Shown piece by piece: positions 27,194 through 36,012 of a DNA stretch of 64,000 nt (its first letter is position 1; each line of letters opens with the position of its first letter). Origin of the DNA: RHLJ01 sp040222455 (GTDB lineage Bacteria > Bacteroidota > Rhodothermia > Balneolales > Balneolaceae); contig JAVKDD010000011.1 in NCBI GenBank assembly GCA_040222455.1, positions 1 through 64,000 of the forward strand, written 5' to 3'. The notes beneath the pieces were generated by a model. It did no database searches and was not told where the DNA came from. It saw only the letters and a program-made list of their open reading frames with translations. The translations under genes were made by a program, and so were the position numbers.

Positions 27194-28032
27194 CGGAATA
27201 ACTCGTTATAATTTTGTTTCAAATTTTGGATTGAAGTATCGGCTTCAAATGTAATCACAAACCCTTCTGCAATATCAAAAAGTGAAGCATAAGGTTTTAA
27301 GAAAATCCGTTGAGTATCTTTACCAGATTCTTCTTCAGTTCTTAGAACGTATCCAATTGGAATTCCACCAGGAAACTCATTCCCAAATCCAGAAGTTTCA
27401 ATTACAAATCCGGAATCAACTTCAATCGTTTTAGGAACAAAATCCATAACCAATTCAGACATGTTTTCTCCAGTCCAACTCACTATACCGGTAGAACGTG
27501 TTTCCAGAACTCTTGCACTTACTCTAAATAAATTATTGTAATAAGGCATTACTTGTGAGTAATAACCACTTGTAAGCACAACTTTTCCAATCAAACCGTC
27601 TGAGGTAACTACAGGCATTCCTACTTCTATTTCATCTTTGAAACCCGCATCAATGGTAAAGTTGTTATTTAACCCAGTAAGTTCTTTATAAACAAAAGTA
27701 ATTGGTTTAAGACTAAACTGGCTTTCTTCTTGATAATCCAAAAGCTCTCTAAGCGCCTTATTCTCTTGCTCAATAGATCGTAACCGGCTCAACTCATCCT
27801 GAAGAAGAATATTCTGGCGTTGTAAATAGGTATTGGTATTTAATGCCTGGCGATACACACGTACGCTTGAAAGAGGCTCTTCAAGCAAACTAACAACAGT
27901 AATAGAGAGTTGACGAAGCGAATTTATTCCACCTTGATGACGATTTACAGCAATAGATAGTGCACAAACAAGGAGAAGGGCAGTTATTATATAATCTGTA
28001 GCATTTTCAACTTTAAAGACTCGAAATCGCAT
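27190..28032 (-). CDS. mreC: Rod shape-determining protein MreC
   Basis: 280 residues: one membrane helix (~14-30), a coiled coil (~65-105, with LLQDELSRLRSIEQENKALRE-like heptads split over two helices) and the periplasmic beta-barrel domains with VVTSDGLIGKVVLTSGYYS. MreC dimers activate PBP2 and link it to MreB. It lies 15 bp after mreB and overlaps mreD. Confidence 0.94.
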   Translation of the reverse strand: MRFRVFKVENATDYIITALLLVCALSIAVNRHQGGINSLRQLSITVVSLLEEPLSSVRVYRQALNTNTYLQRQNILLQDELSRLRSIEQENKALRELLDYQEESQFSLKPITFVYKELTGLNNNFTIDAGFKDEIEVGMPVVTSDGLIGKVVLTSGYYSQVMPYYNNLFRVSARVLETRSTGIVSWTGENMSELVMDFVPKTIEVDSGFVIETSGFGNEFPGGIPIGYVLRTEEESGKDTQRIFLKPYASLFDIAEGFVITFEADTSIQNLKQNYNELFR

Positions 28033-28047
28033 TCAAATCAATTCCAA

Positions 28048-29112
28048 TTAGTCTATTACAGGACGATAATATTCTAGATTTTCCAGAATTGCACCAGTTC
28101 CACGTACTACTGCTGTCAATGGATCTTCAGCAATATGTACAGGTAGATCGGTAGTTTCCATAATTAACTTGTCAAGATTTTTGAGAAGAGCCCCACCACC
28201 TGTAAGCATAATTCCTCGGTCTAAGATATCAGCAGACAATTCTGGAGGAGTTTGCTCCAAGGATTTAGTAATCGATTCTACTATAGTATTAATAGATTCA
28301 GCCATAGCTTCACGGGCATCTTTAGATGTAATATGGCGTGTTCTAGGAACACCATTTACCAAATCACGACCTTTTGTAATCATTTCAAGTTCTTCATCAA
28401 GTGGTGCAGCAGAACCAATTTCACACTTAATTTTTTCGGCAGTTCGTTCACCGATCAAAAGATTGTGGTTTCTTCTAAAATAATTGATGATATCATCATT
28501 CAGCTCATCACCACCTAAACGTACGGATTGAGCGTATACAATTCCAGAGAGTGCTATTACTGCAATTTCAGTTGTTCCTCCACCAATATCCACAATCATA
28601 TTTCCAACGGGCTCATGAACATCCAAACCAATTCCTATTGCAGCAGCCATTGGTTCATCAACTAAATGAACTTCTTTTGCTCCTGCATGTTCAGCACTAT
28701 CTTTTACGGCTCTTCTTTCTACTTCAGTAATACCACTTGGTACACAAATAACCATTACACGAGTAGTAGAGTACCATTTTTTTTTCACCTTATTTATCAT
28801 GCCTTTTATCATCTGTTCGGCAACTTCAAAATCAGCAATCACGCCATCTCTTAATGGTCGAACAGTTCTGATTTTTCGGTGAGTTTTTTCATGCATTAAT
28901 CTTGCTTCATGCCCGGTTGCAACTGGAATATTTTGTAGATTGAGCGCAACGATAGATGGTTCATTTAAAACGATTCCTTCACCGCGCGAATAAATCAAAG
29001 TATTCGCTGTTCCTAAATCAATAGCAATATCTGTATATAGAAAATCAAAAAGACCCTTTTTTGGGGGTGTTTTAGATGATTTAGGCGATGGAATTCCAAA
29101 CCTGTCGGACAT
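28048..29112 (-). CDS. mreB: Rod shape-determining actin homolog MreB
   Basis: 354 residues. Actin-fold nucleotide motifs: DIAIDLGTANTLIY (~29-42), VCVPSGITEVERRAVKDSA, MIVDIGGGTTEIAVIALSGI and IMLTGGGALLKNLD. It forms membrane-bound filaments that orient wall synthesis. It has a Bacteroidota-style ~25-residue Ser/Pro/Lys-rich extension before the actin fold. First gene of the five-gene rod-shape operon; predicted cell shape is therefore rod-like. Confidence 0.96.
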   Translation of the reverse strand: MSDRFGIPSPKSSKTPPKKGLFDFLYTDIAIDLGTANTLIYSRGEGIVLNEPSIVALNLQNIPVATGHEARLMHEKTHRKIRTVRPLRDGVIADFEVAEQMIKGMINKVKKKWYSTTRVMVICVPSGITEVERRAVKDSAEHAGAKEVHLVDEPMAAAIGIGLDVHEPVGNMIVDIGGGTTEIAVIALSGIVYAQSVRLGGDELNDDIINYFRRNHNLLIGERTAEKIKCEIGSAAPLDEELEMITKGRDLVNGVPRTRHITSKDAREAMAESINTIVESITKSLEQTPPELSADILDRGIMLTGGGALLKNLDKLIMETTDLPVHIAEDPLTAVVRGTGAILENLEYYRPVID

Positions 29113-29208
29113 TTTATGTTGTTATGAAGTTCAAATTAGTGCTGAAAAATTTTGGATGGAAAATACAATATTGAGACTCTATTTGCGAATCAATAAATAA
29201 TCAAAAAA

Positions 29209-30783
29209 TTAATGCTTAAAATGGCGTTTTCCAGTAAAAATCATAGTCATATTAAATTCATTAGCTTTTTCGATTACTTCCTCATCTCGAATACTACCAC
29301 CTGGTTGAATTATAGCAGTGGCTCCAACTTCAGCCGCAGCTTCAATTCCATCTGAAAAAGGGAAAAATGCATCTGAGGCTATTGCAGACCCCTCAAGATT
29401 TAATTTTTCTTTTTTTGCTTTAGCAACAGCAATTTCAGATGAATCAACCCTGCTAGTTTGGCCAGAACCAATCCCTAAAGTTTTTCCGTTTTTAGCATAT
29501 ACAATAGCATTCGATTTTACATGTCGAACAACTTTCCAGGCAAAAATTAAATCCCCCATTTCTTCAGATGTAGGTTTACGTTTTGTAACCACTTTAAACT
29601 CATTTTCATCAGAAGGTTCCAGATCAGTATCTTGTTTTAGTAGACCTCCAAATATTGATCTAAACGCAAAGCTAGATTCTACAGTAAGTCTTTTTCTAAT
29701 ACGAATTAGTCTACGGTTCTTTTTTTGGATTAGAAGTTCTTTGGCATCATTTGAAAAAGAAGGTGCAATGATGATCTCTGTAAAAATAGAATCGATTGAT
29801 TGAGCTGTTTCTAAATCTAATTCTTTATTTACTATAACGATTCCTCCAAAAGGGGATACGGTATCGGTGCTAAACGCTTTTTTATAAGCTTCATTTAAAG
29901 ATTTTCCAACGCCAACTCCACACGGAATAGTATGCTTAATAATAGCACACGCAGGGTACCCATCTTCAAAATCAGATATAATATTCAAGGCAGAGTCAAC
30001 ATCAAGATAGTTATTATAACTTAATTGCTTACCGTGGAAGCAATCAATTATATCCTGTTGATTTCCGTAAACAGCAGCCTTTTGATGTGGGTTTTCACCG
30101 TATCTTAATTCCTGAGAAAGTGGTAAAGAAATATTGAATTGTGAAGCAGGTTCTTCATCAATAATACTACTAAAATAATTTGATATCGCTGAATCGTAAT
30201 CAGCGGTATGTGAAAAAGCGTCTTTGGCTAATTTTTTTCTTGTTTCAAAACTAATTCCATTTCCCTCATTAAATTCTTCAATAAACTTATGGTATTGATT
30301 AGGAGATGATAGAACACAAACATGTGCAAAGTTTTTTGCAGAAGCTCGAATCATTGTAGGCCCACCAATATCAATAAACTCGGTTGCAGTGGCTGGCGTA
30401 ATATCTGGTTTTGAAATTGTATCTTTAAAAGGATATAGATTAACTACAACCAGCTCAATTGGAGTAATTCCAAGACGGTTGAGCTCATCCAGATCAGGGT
30501 TATGACTAGTTCTGGCTAAGATACCACCATGTACCATAGGATGAAGTGTTTTTACGCGACCATCTAAACACTCAGGAAATCCAGTAATTTCCGAAACATC
30601 TTTTACATTAATACCGGCATCGGAGATCACTTTAGCAGTTCCTCCCGTAGAAATAATTTCAACCCCAGAGTTATTTAATGCCTTTGCTAAATCAAGTACA
30701 TGAGTTTTATCCGAAACAGAAAGTAAAGCTCTTTTAATTTGAATTGGGTTTTTAGGAAGTGAAGAAAGAGGTTTTAAAGACAT
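29209..30783 (-). CDS. purH: Bifunctional AICAR transformylase / IMP cyclohydrolase
   Basis: 524 residues, standard length. N-terminal MGS-like IMP cyclohydrolase domain (~15-200, RALLSVSDKTHVLDLAKAL, EIISTGGTAKVISDAG, GRVKTLHPMVHGGIL) and C-terminal AICAR transformylase domain with AIIKHTIPCGVGVG and the closing DAFFPFSDGIEAAAEVGATA and IIQPGGSIRDEEVI. It catalyses the last two steps of IMP synthesis. Its ATG overlaps the stop of purN by one base. Confidence 0.97.
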   Translation of the reverse strand: MSLKPLSSLPKNPIQIKRALLSVSDKTHVLDLAKALNNSGVEIISTGGTAKVISDAGINVKDVSEITGFPECLDGRVKTLHPMVHGGILARTSHNPDLDELNRLGITPIELVVVNLYPFKDTISKPDITPATATEFIDIGGPTMIRASAKNFAHVCVLSSPNQYHKFIEEFNEGNGISFETRKKLAKDAFSHTADYDSAISNYFSSIIDEEPASQFNISLPLSQELRYGENPHQKAAVYGNQQDIIDCFHGKQLSYNNYLDVDSALNIISDFEDGYPACAIIKHTIPCGVGVGKSLNEAYKKAFSTDTVSPFGGIVIVNKELDLETAQSIDSIFTEIIIAPSFSNDAKELLIQKKNRRLIRIRKRLTVESSFAFRSIFGGLLKQDTDLEPSDENEFKVVTKRKPTSEEMGDLIFAWKVVRHVKSNAIVYAKNGKTLGIGSGQTSRVDSSEIAVAKAKKEKLNLEGSAIASDAFFPFSDGIEAAAEVGATAIIQPGGSIRDEEVIEKANEFNMTMIFTGKRHFKH

Positions 30784-31373
30784 TATTTACTAAATGTGGT
30801 TAAGTACTTTGATATTACTCTTGGATAGAGGATGTGCTCTTGCTCAAGCACTCTTTTCGCAAGTTTTTCAGGGGCATCATTTTTATAAACGGGTACTTTT
30901 ATCTGATCTAAAATAGGGCCTTTATCATATTCTTCAGAAACAATATGAACCGAACAACCAGATTCTGTATCTCCAGATTCTAGTACAGCATTATGAACAT
31001 TCATTCCATAAAATCCTTTTCCACCATATTTAGGTAAAAGTGAGGGATGAATATTTAAAATTCTATTTTTATAATTTTGTATTACCAAAGTCGGAATTTT
31101 TCTTAAATACCCAGCTAATATGATTAAATCGGTATCCCAATTATCCAACTGACGCAGAAGGGTCTTAGAAAATTCTAAATGAGTTGAATACTCTTTTTCG
31201 GAAATGATACTACATGGAATATTATGCTTAGTAGCTCTATCTAATGCTTTAATACCCGGTTTATTTGAGATAAGTCCTGCAATGCGGGCATTAATCTTGC
31301 CAGCTTCAACCGAATCAATAATAGATTGAAAGTTTGAGCCTGATCCTGAGGCTAAAACAACAATGTTTTTCAA
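30783..31373 (-). CDS. purN: Phosphoribosylglycinamide formyltransferase
   Basis: 196 residues. Phosphate-binding start VLASGSGSNFQSIID; catalytic Asn and His in ILNIHPSLLPKYGG; catalytic Asp in EEYDKGPIL, with SGCSVHIV before it. It transfers formyl from 10-formyl-THF to GAR, the third step of purine synthesis. It is co-transcribed with purH (one-base overlap), so two folate-dependent purine steps are coupled. Confidence 0.95.
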   Translation of the reverse strand: MKNIVVLASGSGSNFQSIIDSVEAGKINARIAGLISNKPGIKALDRATKHNIPCSIISEKEYSTHLEFSKTLLRQLDNWDTDLIILAGYLRKIPTLVIQNYKNRILNIHPSLLPKYGGKGFYGMNVHNAVLESGDTESGCSVHIVSEEYDKGPILDQIKVPVYKNDAPEKLAKRVLEQEHILYPRVISKYLTTFSK

Positions 31374-31454
31374 GTGGACAATTTTTTTAACGGTTCAGAA
31401 ATGCTTTTAAAGATAGCAAATCTTTTGCATGATATGACGATAAACTTAAGTTAG

Positions 31455-32543
31455 TTATCCAGAACTAGGTTGAGGAGTGGGGACCTCTAAACGAAAAACC
31501 TGATAATTATTAAAGCTCCATGAAACTTGATTAATCGTGATTTTTATAACAGTAGCAATTGGGATAGCAATTAACATACCAAGAATGCCTGCAGTTTCAG
31601 CGCCAATTAAAATGATAAACAAGATTGCAACTGGATGCATATCAGCTGACCTGGAGAATAAAAAAGGCTGAAAAACGAGGTTGTCAAGCATTTGAACAAC
31701 GAAAATTGCAAGCATACAAACGAGTAAAAGTGAAAAATCACCGGTTTCGATAATTGAAACAACAATTGAGAGTATATACCCAATAATAGGACCGAAGTAC
31801 GGAATGGTATTGGCCACACCTACTGAAATTCCAACAGACAAAGAATTTTCTAATCCCGCTATACTAAGTGTAGACCAAGATGAAAAGGCAACTAGAATAC
31901 TTTGTAGTAGAACACTTCTGAAATATAGTCCTAATCTTCTTTCAATTTTATCGATAAGTGTAAGAGTGGTTTCGAAATATTTATTTGGAACTAGTCTCAA
32001 CACATCACGTCTAATTTTTGTACCATCTTTAAGAAAAAAGAATGCCGCAAACGGAACCACTAAAACGGCTGAAAAGATATTCGTAAATAATCCAACGGCA
32101 TCGCTTAGAACGGTTGATAATTTACCAAGGTCAAATAATTCACTTAGAACTGCAGATACATTATCCTCAAGAAAGCCATCAGGAATAAATTGGTAATCCT
32201 CAGAAAGTTGGGTTTCAATACTTCGAGCAACTTGTTGAAGTTTGGTGGTGTTTAGATTATTTGTTAGTTCAATCATTTCTGCCACAAAAATCGGAATAAC
32301 ATTAGTTGAAACATAAACTACCAGCAGTATAACTGCTGAAAGTGTAAGAGTAATTCCCAAAGTTCTGTTTAAACCCATTCGTTGCAGTCGATTTACAACC
32401 GGATCTAATACATAGCTTAAAATCATAGCCAATGCTAAATAAGCGACAAGTGTACTATAGTTATATAGTATCAGTCCAATTATGCCAAAGGCTGTAACAC
32501 CTATTGCAAATCGAACTACCCGTTCAAGCGTGATATTTTTCAT
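31455..32543 (-). CDS. AI-2E family (PerM/YdiK-type) membrane permease
   Basis: 362 residues with about eight membrane segments in the family pattern: two near the N-terminus, a soluble central segment (~80-150), and the characteristic PFAAFFFLKDGTKIRRDVLRL and YFGPIIGYILSIVVSIIETGDF motifs. Despite the family name, substrates vary (autoinducer-2, ions, osmotic shock) and none can be assigned. The ATG overlaps the recX stop as ATGA, placing it in the recA-recX transcript. Confidence 0.88.
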   Translation of the reverse strand: MKNITLERVVRFAIGVTAFGIIGLILYNYSTLVAYLALAMILSYVLDPVVNRLQRMGLNRTLGITLTLSAVILLVVYVSTNVIPIFVAEMIELTNNLNTTKLQQVARSIETQLSEDYQFIPDGFLEDNVSAVLSELFDLGKLSTVLSDAVGLFTNIFSAVLVVPFAAFFFLKDGTKIRRDVLRLVPNKYFETTLTLIDKIERRLGLYFRSVLLQSILVAFSSWSTLSIAGLENSLSVGISVGVANTIPYFGPIIGYILSIVVSIIETGDFSLLLVCMLAIFVVQMLDNLVFQPFLFSRSADMHPVAILFIILIGAETAGILGMLIAIPIATVIKITINQVSWSFNNYQVFRLEVPTPQPSSG

Positions 32544-33190
32544 TCTTTAAAAATAGCTAACAAAATTGGCATTTGTTTTAATATAGTATTTGAATCGTAC
32601 CCTTTTCTTAACAAAAAATCGAATATTTTCTTTTTCCTTTTTATCGAATCTACTCGTTCGAACTTTCTTTTATACTTTAAGATCAAATCCTGAATTGTTT
32701 TATTTCTATCATTCGGACTGATTTCTTGAAGAGCTATATTAATATCTTTTTCTGAAACTCCTTTTTTAAAAAGCTCTGAGCGAATTTTAATTTCACCCCA
32801 ACTATTGAATTTAAATTTATCGGAGACATATTTTTTTGCAAACTCAACGTTATTGATATACTTCTTTTCGGTCAGTTCGTCTAATATTTCTTCAATTCTC
32901 TCAGAGGGAAAGTCTTTCTTTCTTGCTTTATCTCTTAACTCATTTCTAGCGTGATCTCGCCTACCAAGAAGGCGTAAAAAGTATTCGCGGATTGCCCATT
33001 TATTTTCTTTATCAACAATTTCAGCTAATAAAAAAGGCGTTATTAGAACGCCTTTAGAAAGATTAAATGAGCTAAGTGTAGAATCAGAAACACCAATTAA
33101 AAATTGTTCGTTTATAAATATTGAGAATCGAAAAGTGTTTTTTTTCTGAACTGTAATACTTGAAATAGGAGCAGGAAGAAGCTTCGCCAC
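32540..33190 (-). CDS. recX: Regulatory protein RecX
   Basis: 216 residues from a GTG at 33190, preceded by AGGAAG. The conserved family N-terminus (ISSITVQKKNTFRFSIFI, then VSDSTLSSFNLSKG) follows within eight residues. An ATG at 33277 and a TTG at 33229 are in frame but lie inside recA, adding a basic, non-conserved leader, so the start is uncertain. The three-helix RecX repeats are visible: YFLRLLGRRDHARNELRDKA, ILDELTEKKYINNVEFAKKY and GEIKIRSELFKKGVSEKDI. It modulates RecA filaments. Confidence 0.88.
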   Translation of the reverse strand: MAKLLPAPISSITVQKKNTFRFSIFINEQFLIGVSDSTLSSFNLSKGVLITPFLLAEIVDKENKWAIREYFLRLLGRRDHARNELRDKARKKDFPSERIEEILDELTEKKYINNVEFAKKYVSDKFKFNSWGEIKIRSELFKKGVSEKDINIALQEISPNDRNKTIQDLILKYKRKFERVDSIKRKKKIFDFLLRKGYDSNTILKQMPILLAIFKE

Positions 33191-33215
33191 TTCTTCCTGA
33201 TATTTTAATGTATTC

Positions 33216-34265
33216 TTATGCTTCTGCAACGGCTGGTTCTTTTTCTTCCTCTTTAACAGCTTCGTCTTGTGGAACAATGCCTCGTAAGCGATCCCTTACA
33301 ATTTTTTCAATTTTGTTACATAATTCAGGATCTTCTTCCAAAAACTGCATAGCGGCGTCAGCGCCTTGACCAATGGGTTCTCCATCGTAACGGAACCAAC
33401 TACCTCGTTTTTGAATGATATCGTAGTCTACTGCTAAATCGAGTACTTCAGCTATTCTGGAAATTCCCTTTCCATACATGATGTTGAACTCAACTACTTT
33501 GAAAGGAGGTGCTACTTTATTTTTAGCTACTTTAACTTTCGTTCGGTTTCCAATCACTTCATCTCCCTTTTTGAGAGCACCAATTCTCCGAATATCAAGT
33601 CGAACCGAAGAATAAAATTTAAGTGCACGACCACCAGTAGTAGTTTCAGGATTACCAAACATTACTCCAATTTTTTCTCGCACCTGATTTATAAAAATGC
33701 ATGAAGTTGCTGTTTTATTTACAATACCTGTAATTTTTCTCAAAGCTTGAGACATCAATCTCGCTTGTAGCCCCATATGGGAATCACCCATTTCTCCTTC
33801 AATTTCTGCACGGGGCACTAATGCTGCCACAGAATCAATTACAATAACGTCTAAAGCACCAGAACGGATTAAAGTTTCAGTAATTTCAAGTGCTTGCTCA
33901 CCGCTATCTGGCTGTGAAACCAATAACTCTTCCGTATTTATTCCAAGAGCACGAGCATAACGAGGGTCAAAAGCGTGTTCTGCATCAATAAAAGCAGCAT
34001 AACCACCATTTTTTTGTGCTTGAGCAATTACTTGAAGAGCTAAAGTTGTTTTACCACTTGCTTCAGGTCCATAGATTTCGGTGATTCTTCCTCTTGGCAC
34101 GCCTTGCACTCCAAGTGCATAATCAACCATAATAGAGCCTGTAGAAATAACCTCTACATCCTGATGGGCATCATCGCCCAGCTTCATAATGGTTCCTTTG
34201 CCATGTTGTTTTTCGATTTGCCCTACTGCGATATCGATTGCTTTTAATTTATTATCGTTAGCCAT
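33216..34265 (-). CDS. recA: Recombinase RecA
   Basis: 349 residues. Walker A GPEASGKT (66-73), Walker B VIVIDSVAAL, the L2-flanking FINQVREKIGVMFGNPETT block, and an acidic C-terminal tail (EEEKEP). It forms ATP-dependent filaments on single-stranded DNA for strand exchange and, where LexA exists, SOS induction. First gene of the recA-recX-permease operon. Upstream lies a 452-bp gene-free region with paired ATATATG boxes. Confidence 0.98.
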   Translation of the reverse strand: MANDNKLKAIDIAVGQIEKQHGKGTIMKLGDDAHQDVEVISTGSIMVDYALGVQGVPRGRITEIYGPEASGKTTLALQVIAQAQKNGGYAAFIDAEHAFDPRYARALGINTEELLVSQPDSGEQALEITETLIRSGALDVIVIDSVAALVPRAEIEGEMGDSHMGLQARLMSQALRKITGIVNKTATSCIFINQVREKIGVMFGNPETTTGGRALKFYSSVRLDIRRIGALKKGDEVIGNRTKVKVAKNKVAPPFKVVEFNIMYGKGISRIAEVLDLAVDYDIIQKRGSWFRYDGEPIGQGADAAMQFLEEDPELCNKIEKIVRDRLRGIVPQDEAVKEEEKEPAVAEA

Positions 34266-34717
34266 GATTATTACCGTAATTAAAATTTTGTTTCCCGAAA
34301 GTTAATCAGGAGGGGTGTCAAACAATGTCATTCTAAAATCCAAAAAGAATATATGTTCGATATATGTAAATGCAAAATGAAATTTTTAAATTCCAAATAT
34401 CAAATCTCAATATTTAAGCAAATTTCAATATCAAAATTTCAAGCTTTTTTAAATAAAAAAGAGGAAAGAATTTTGAGAAGTTAAATCGATTCATCAGTAA
34501 GTCTTTCTCTTTTCTAGCTATTCTGATTCTCATTTTGAAATCTCGCTTTCCAAGAGCCTCATTTACTTCAATTTAATTTGCTCCAACTGAACCAGAAGAT
34601 CGAATTAATGTCTTGAGTCTTCAAGGTTATAAATTGGCATTTGTTTGAAATTTGCGCTTTGGGTTTTGAGAGTTACATCTATGTTTATCCATGTAAGACT
34701 CAAAACTTTTAAATTCC
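34266..34717. other. Gene-free region upstream of recA
   Basis: 452 bp, very AT-rich. It holds a direct repeat ATATATG at 34349-34355 and 34360-34366 (11 bp apart, one helical turn), about 85 bp before the recA start, a possible regulator site. Degenerate runs of AAATTCCAAATATC / CAAATTTCAATATC type occur at 34380-34450, with partial complementary copies near 34630-34665, the look of a decayed dispersed repeat. A long hairpin next to kynU is listed separately. No ORF or RNA gene is recognised. Confidence 0.5.
34663..34706. repeat. Long hairpin just downstream of kynureninase gene
   Basis: GTTTTGAG (34663-34670) pairs with CTCAAAAC (34699-34706); inside, TTACAT (34673-34678) pairs with ATGTAA (34691-34696), the two halves separated by an AG/GA tandem mismatch that can form sheared pairs. 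It starts 12 bp past the kynU stop. There is no T-run on the kynU-coding side, so it is not a canonical terminator, but it may protect the 3' end. Confidence 0.5.
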
Positions 34718-35905
34718 TTACAAAATATTTTTAATTGACTCTTCTAACTCTGAAATAACGGCTTCTATTTGATCTTGAGTTGTATACGGTGCAGGGCCAA
34801 TTCTTAATATTTCGTTTCTTGCATCGGTAAATACTCCTCTGGAAAGTAAATCTGCTCGTATTTCTCTTGCTTTGGGAGAGGTCAAGGAAAGAAATCCACC
34901 ATTCATAGAAAGAGGCTCATTATGAGTGAGTTTTATTATTTGAGGATCAAAATCTTTTTCAAGGAATAGAGATCTTAGTAAACCAACCTGAGCTTCATAT
35001 TGATTTCTTAATATTTCGGGAGTTAATCCTTGCTCTTGAAAGAATTCTACTACTTTTGCAGCACGGAATTGAGAAGAAGGATCATAAGTAGCACTGGCAA
35101 AACGTTGATCTGAATGGTCATATTGAACAAGACTATCTGTTCTTGGGTGATCAAGTGTACTAAAAGATGCAAACCAACCCGTTATTACCGGACGAAGTTC
35201 ACAGTTTTTAGGGAAACGAAGAAAGCAATTAGCTTCTCCCCATTGCAGATACTTATATCCACCTATCATAATAAAACAATCTTCAAGTGCTTCTTCCCGA
35301 ATGGATAGAGGAACAACATTTGTACCATGATAGTCATCAATTATAACTGGGATATCATGAATGCGAGCAGCAGCAGCAATCTCAGAAAGATGAGTATTAA
35401 TTAAGCTGGTTTGGAAATAAACCCGTGAGAGCATGATTGCGGATGTTTTGGAATCAATTTGCTCTATGACTCTTTGCCCAAAACTATCATCTGGATTGGT
35501 TGGAACTGAAATAACTTCCAAACCTTCTTCTTCAAGCCTTTTTAACTGGCGATGCATAGAATGAAACTCACCATCAGTAGTAATAACTTTGGGTTTATTT
35601 TTTAGATCAAAGCTACTCATCAGGCTCACCATAAGAAAATGGGTGCTTTCTTCTCTGCAGTATAAACCATCCGGATCATCGTAATAATCTCGAAGGTAAT
35701 TTCTGAGAATTTCTGTTTTCTCGAATCCTACTTCCCATTTATTATCTACTCGATCTGCGCAAACGTCGAAGTATTCAGTTTGTCCTTCACGAGCAATATC
35801 TGGCCATGCTTGATGAGAGTGCCCGGTAAAGAGGAGTCTTTCAGAAACTCTGAAATGTGAGTAATGAGGGATAAGGCGTTGTGCTAATTGATCTATTTCT
35901 GACAT
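34718..35905 (-). CDS. kynU: Kynureninase (PLP-dependent, aminotransferase class V fold)
   Basis: 395 residues. PLP site: Lys218 in MIGGYKYLQWGEANCF, with Asp190/Asp191 and His193 in VIIDDYHG; the start LLFTGHSHQAWPD matches the substrate-binding stretch of kynureninases. It cleaves L-kynurenine to anthranilate and alanine. The tryptophan dioxygenase gene is 107 bp upstream in the same direction, which supports this identity over other class V enzymes. No kynurenine formamidase or 3-monooxygenase gene is in the window. Confidence 0.85.
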   Translation of the reverse strand: MSEIDQLAQRLIPHYSHFRVSERLLFTGHSHQAWPDIAREGQTEYFDVCADRVDNKWEVGFEKTEILRNYLRDYYDDPDGLYCREESTHFLMVSLMSSFDLKNKPKVITTDGEFHSMHRQLKRLEEEGLEVISVPTNPDDSFGQRVIEQIDSKTSAIMLSRVYFQTSLINTHLSEIAAAARIHDIPVIIDDYHGTNVVPLSIREEALEDCFIMIGGYKYLQWGEANCFLRFPKNCELRPVITGWFASFSTLDHPRTDSLVQYDHSDQRFASATYDPSSQFRAAKVVEFFQEQGLTPEILRNQYEAQVGLLRSLFLEKDFDPQIIKLTHNEPLSMNGGFLSLTSPKAREIRADLLSRGVFTDARNEILRIGPAPYTTQDQIEAVISELEESIKNIL

Positions 35906-35924
35906 AAAATGTGATTTATCATTT

Positions 35925-36003
35925 CAGTCATCCTGAGGATACTTCCGAAGGATCTGCAAAATTAGCAACCTTGCAGATTCATCGCTTTCGCTCTAAATGA
36001 CTT
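35925..36003. repeat. Inverted pair of dispersed REP-like repeats
   Basis: Copy B (35925-35958, CAGTCATCCTGAGGATACTT start, ending GGATCTGCA) and inverted copy C (35971-36003, TTGCAGATTC to CTCTAAATGACTT) face each other around 12 bp. Their ends can pair into a long hairpin. Copy C has the GCGAAAGCGATGAATCTG form once reversed, a variant of the widespread GTCATxCTGAGCGAAGCGAAG-type element; copy B matches copy A at 3297-3331. The pair lies in the kynA-kynU gap. Confidence 0.75.
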
Positions 36004-36012
36004 AAGAAAGTT

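Noticed and set aside
29318..29803. 161-residue ORF opposite purH
   Set aside because: It is a Ser-rich shadow frame of a highly conserved purine gene.
33191..33277. Longer recX from the ATG at 33277
   Set aside because: It runs 62 bp into recA and adds a non-conserved basic leader; a GTG with a nearby purine-rich site fits the family N-terminus better, although this remains uncertain.
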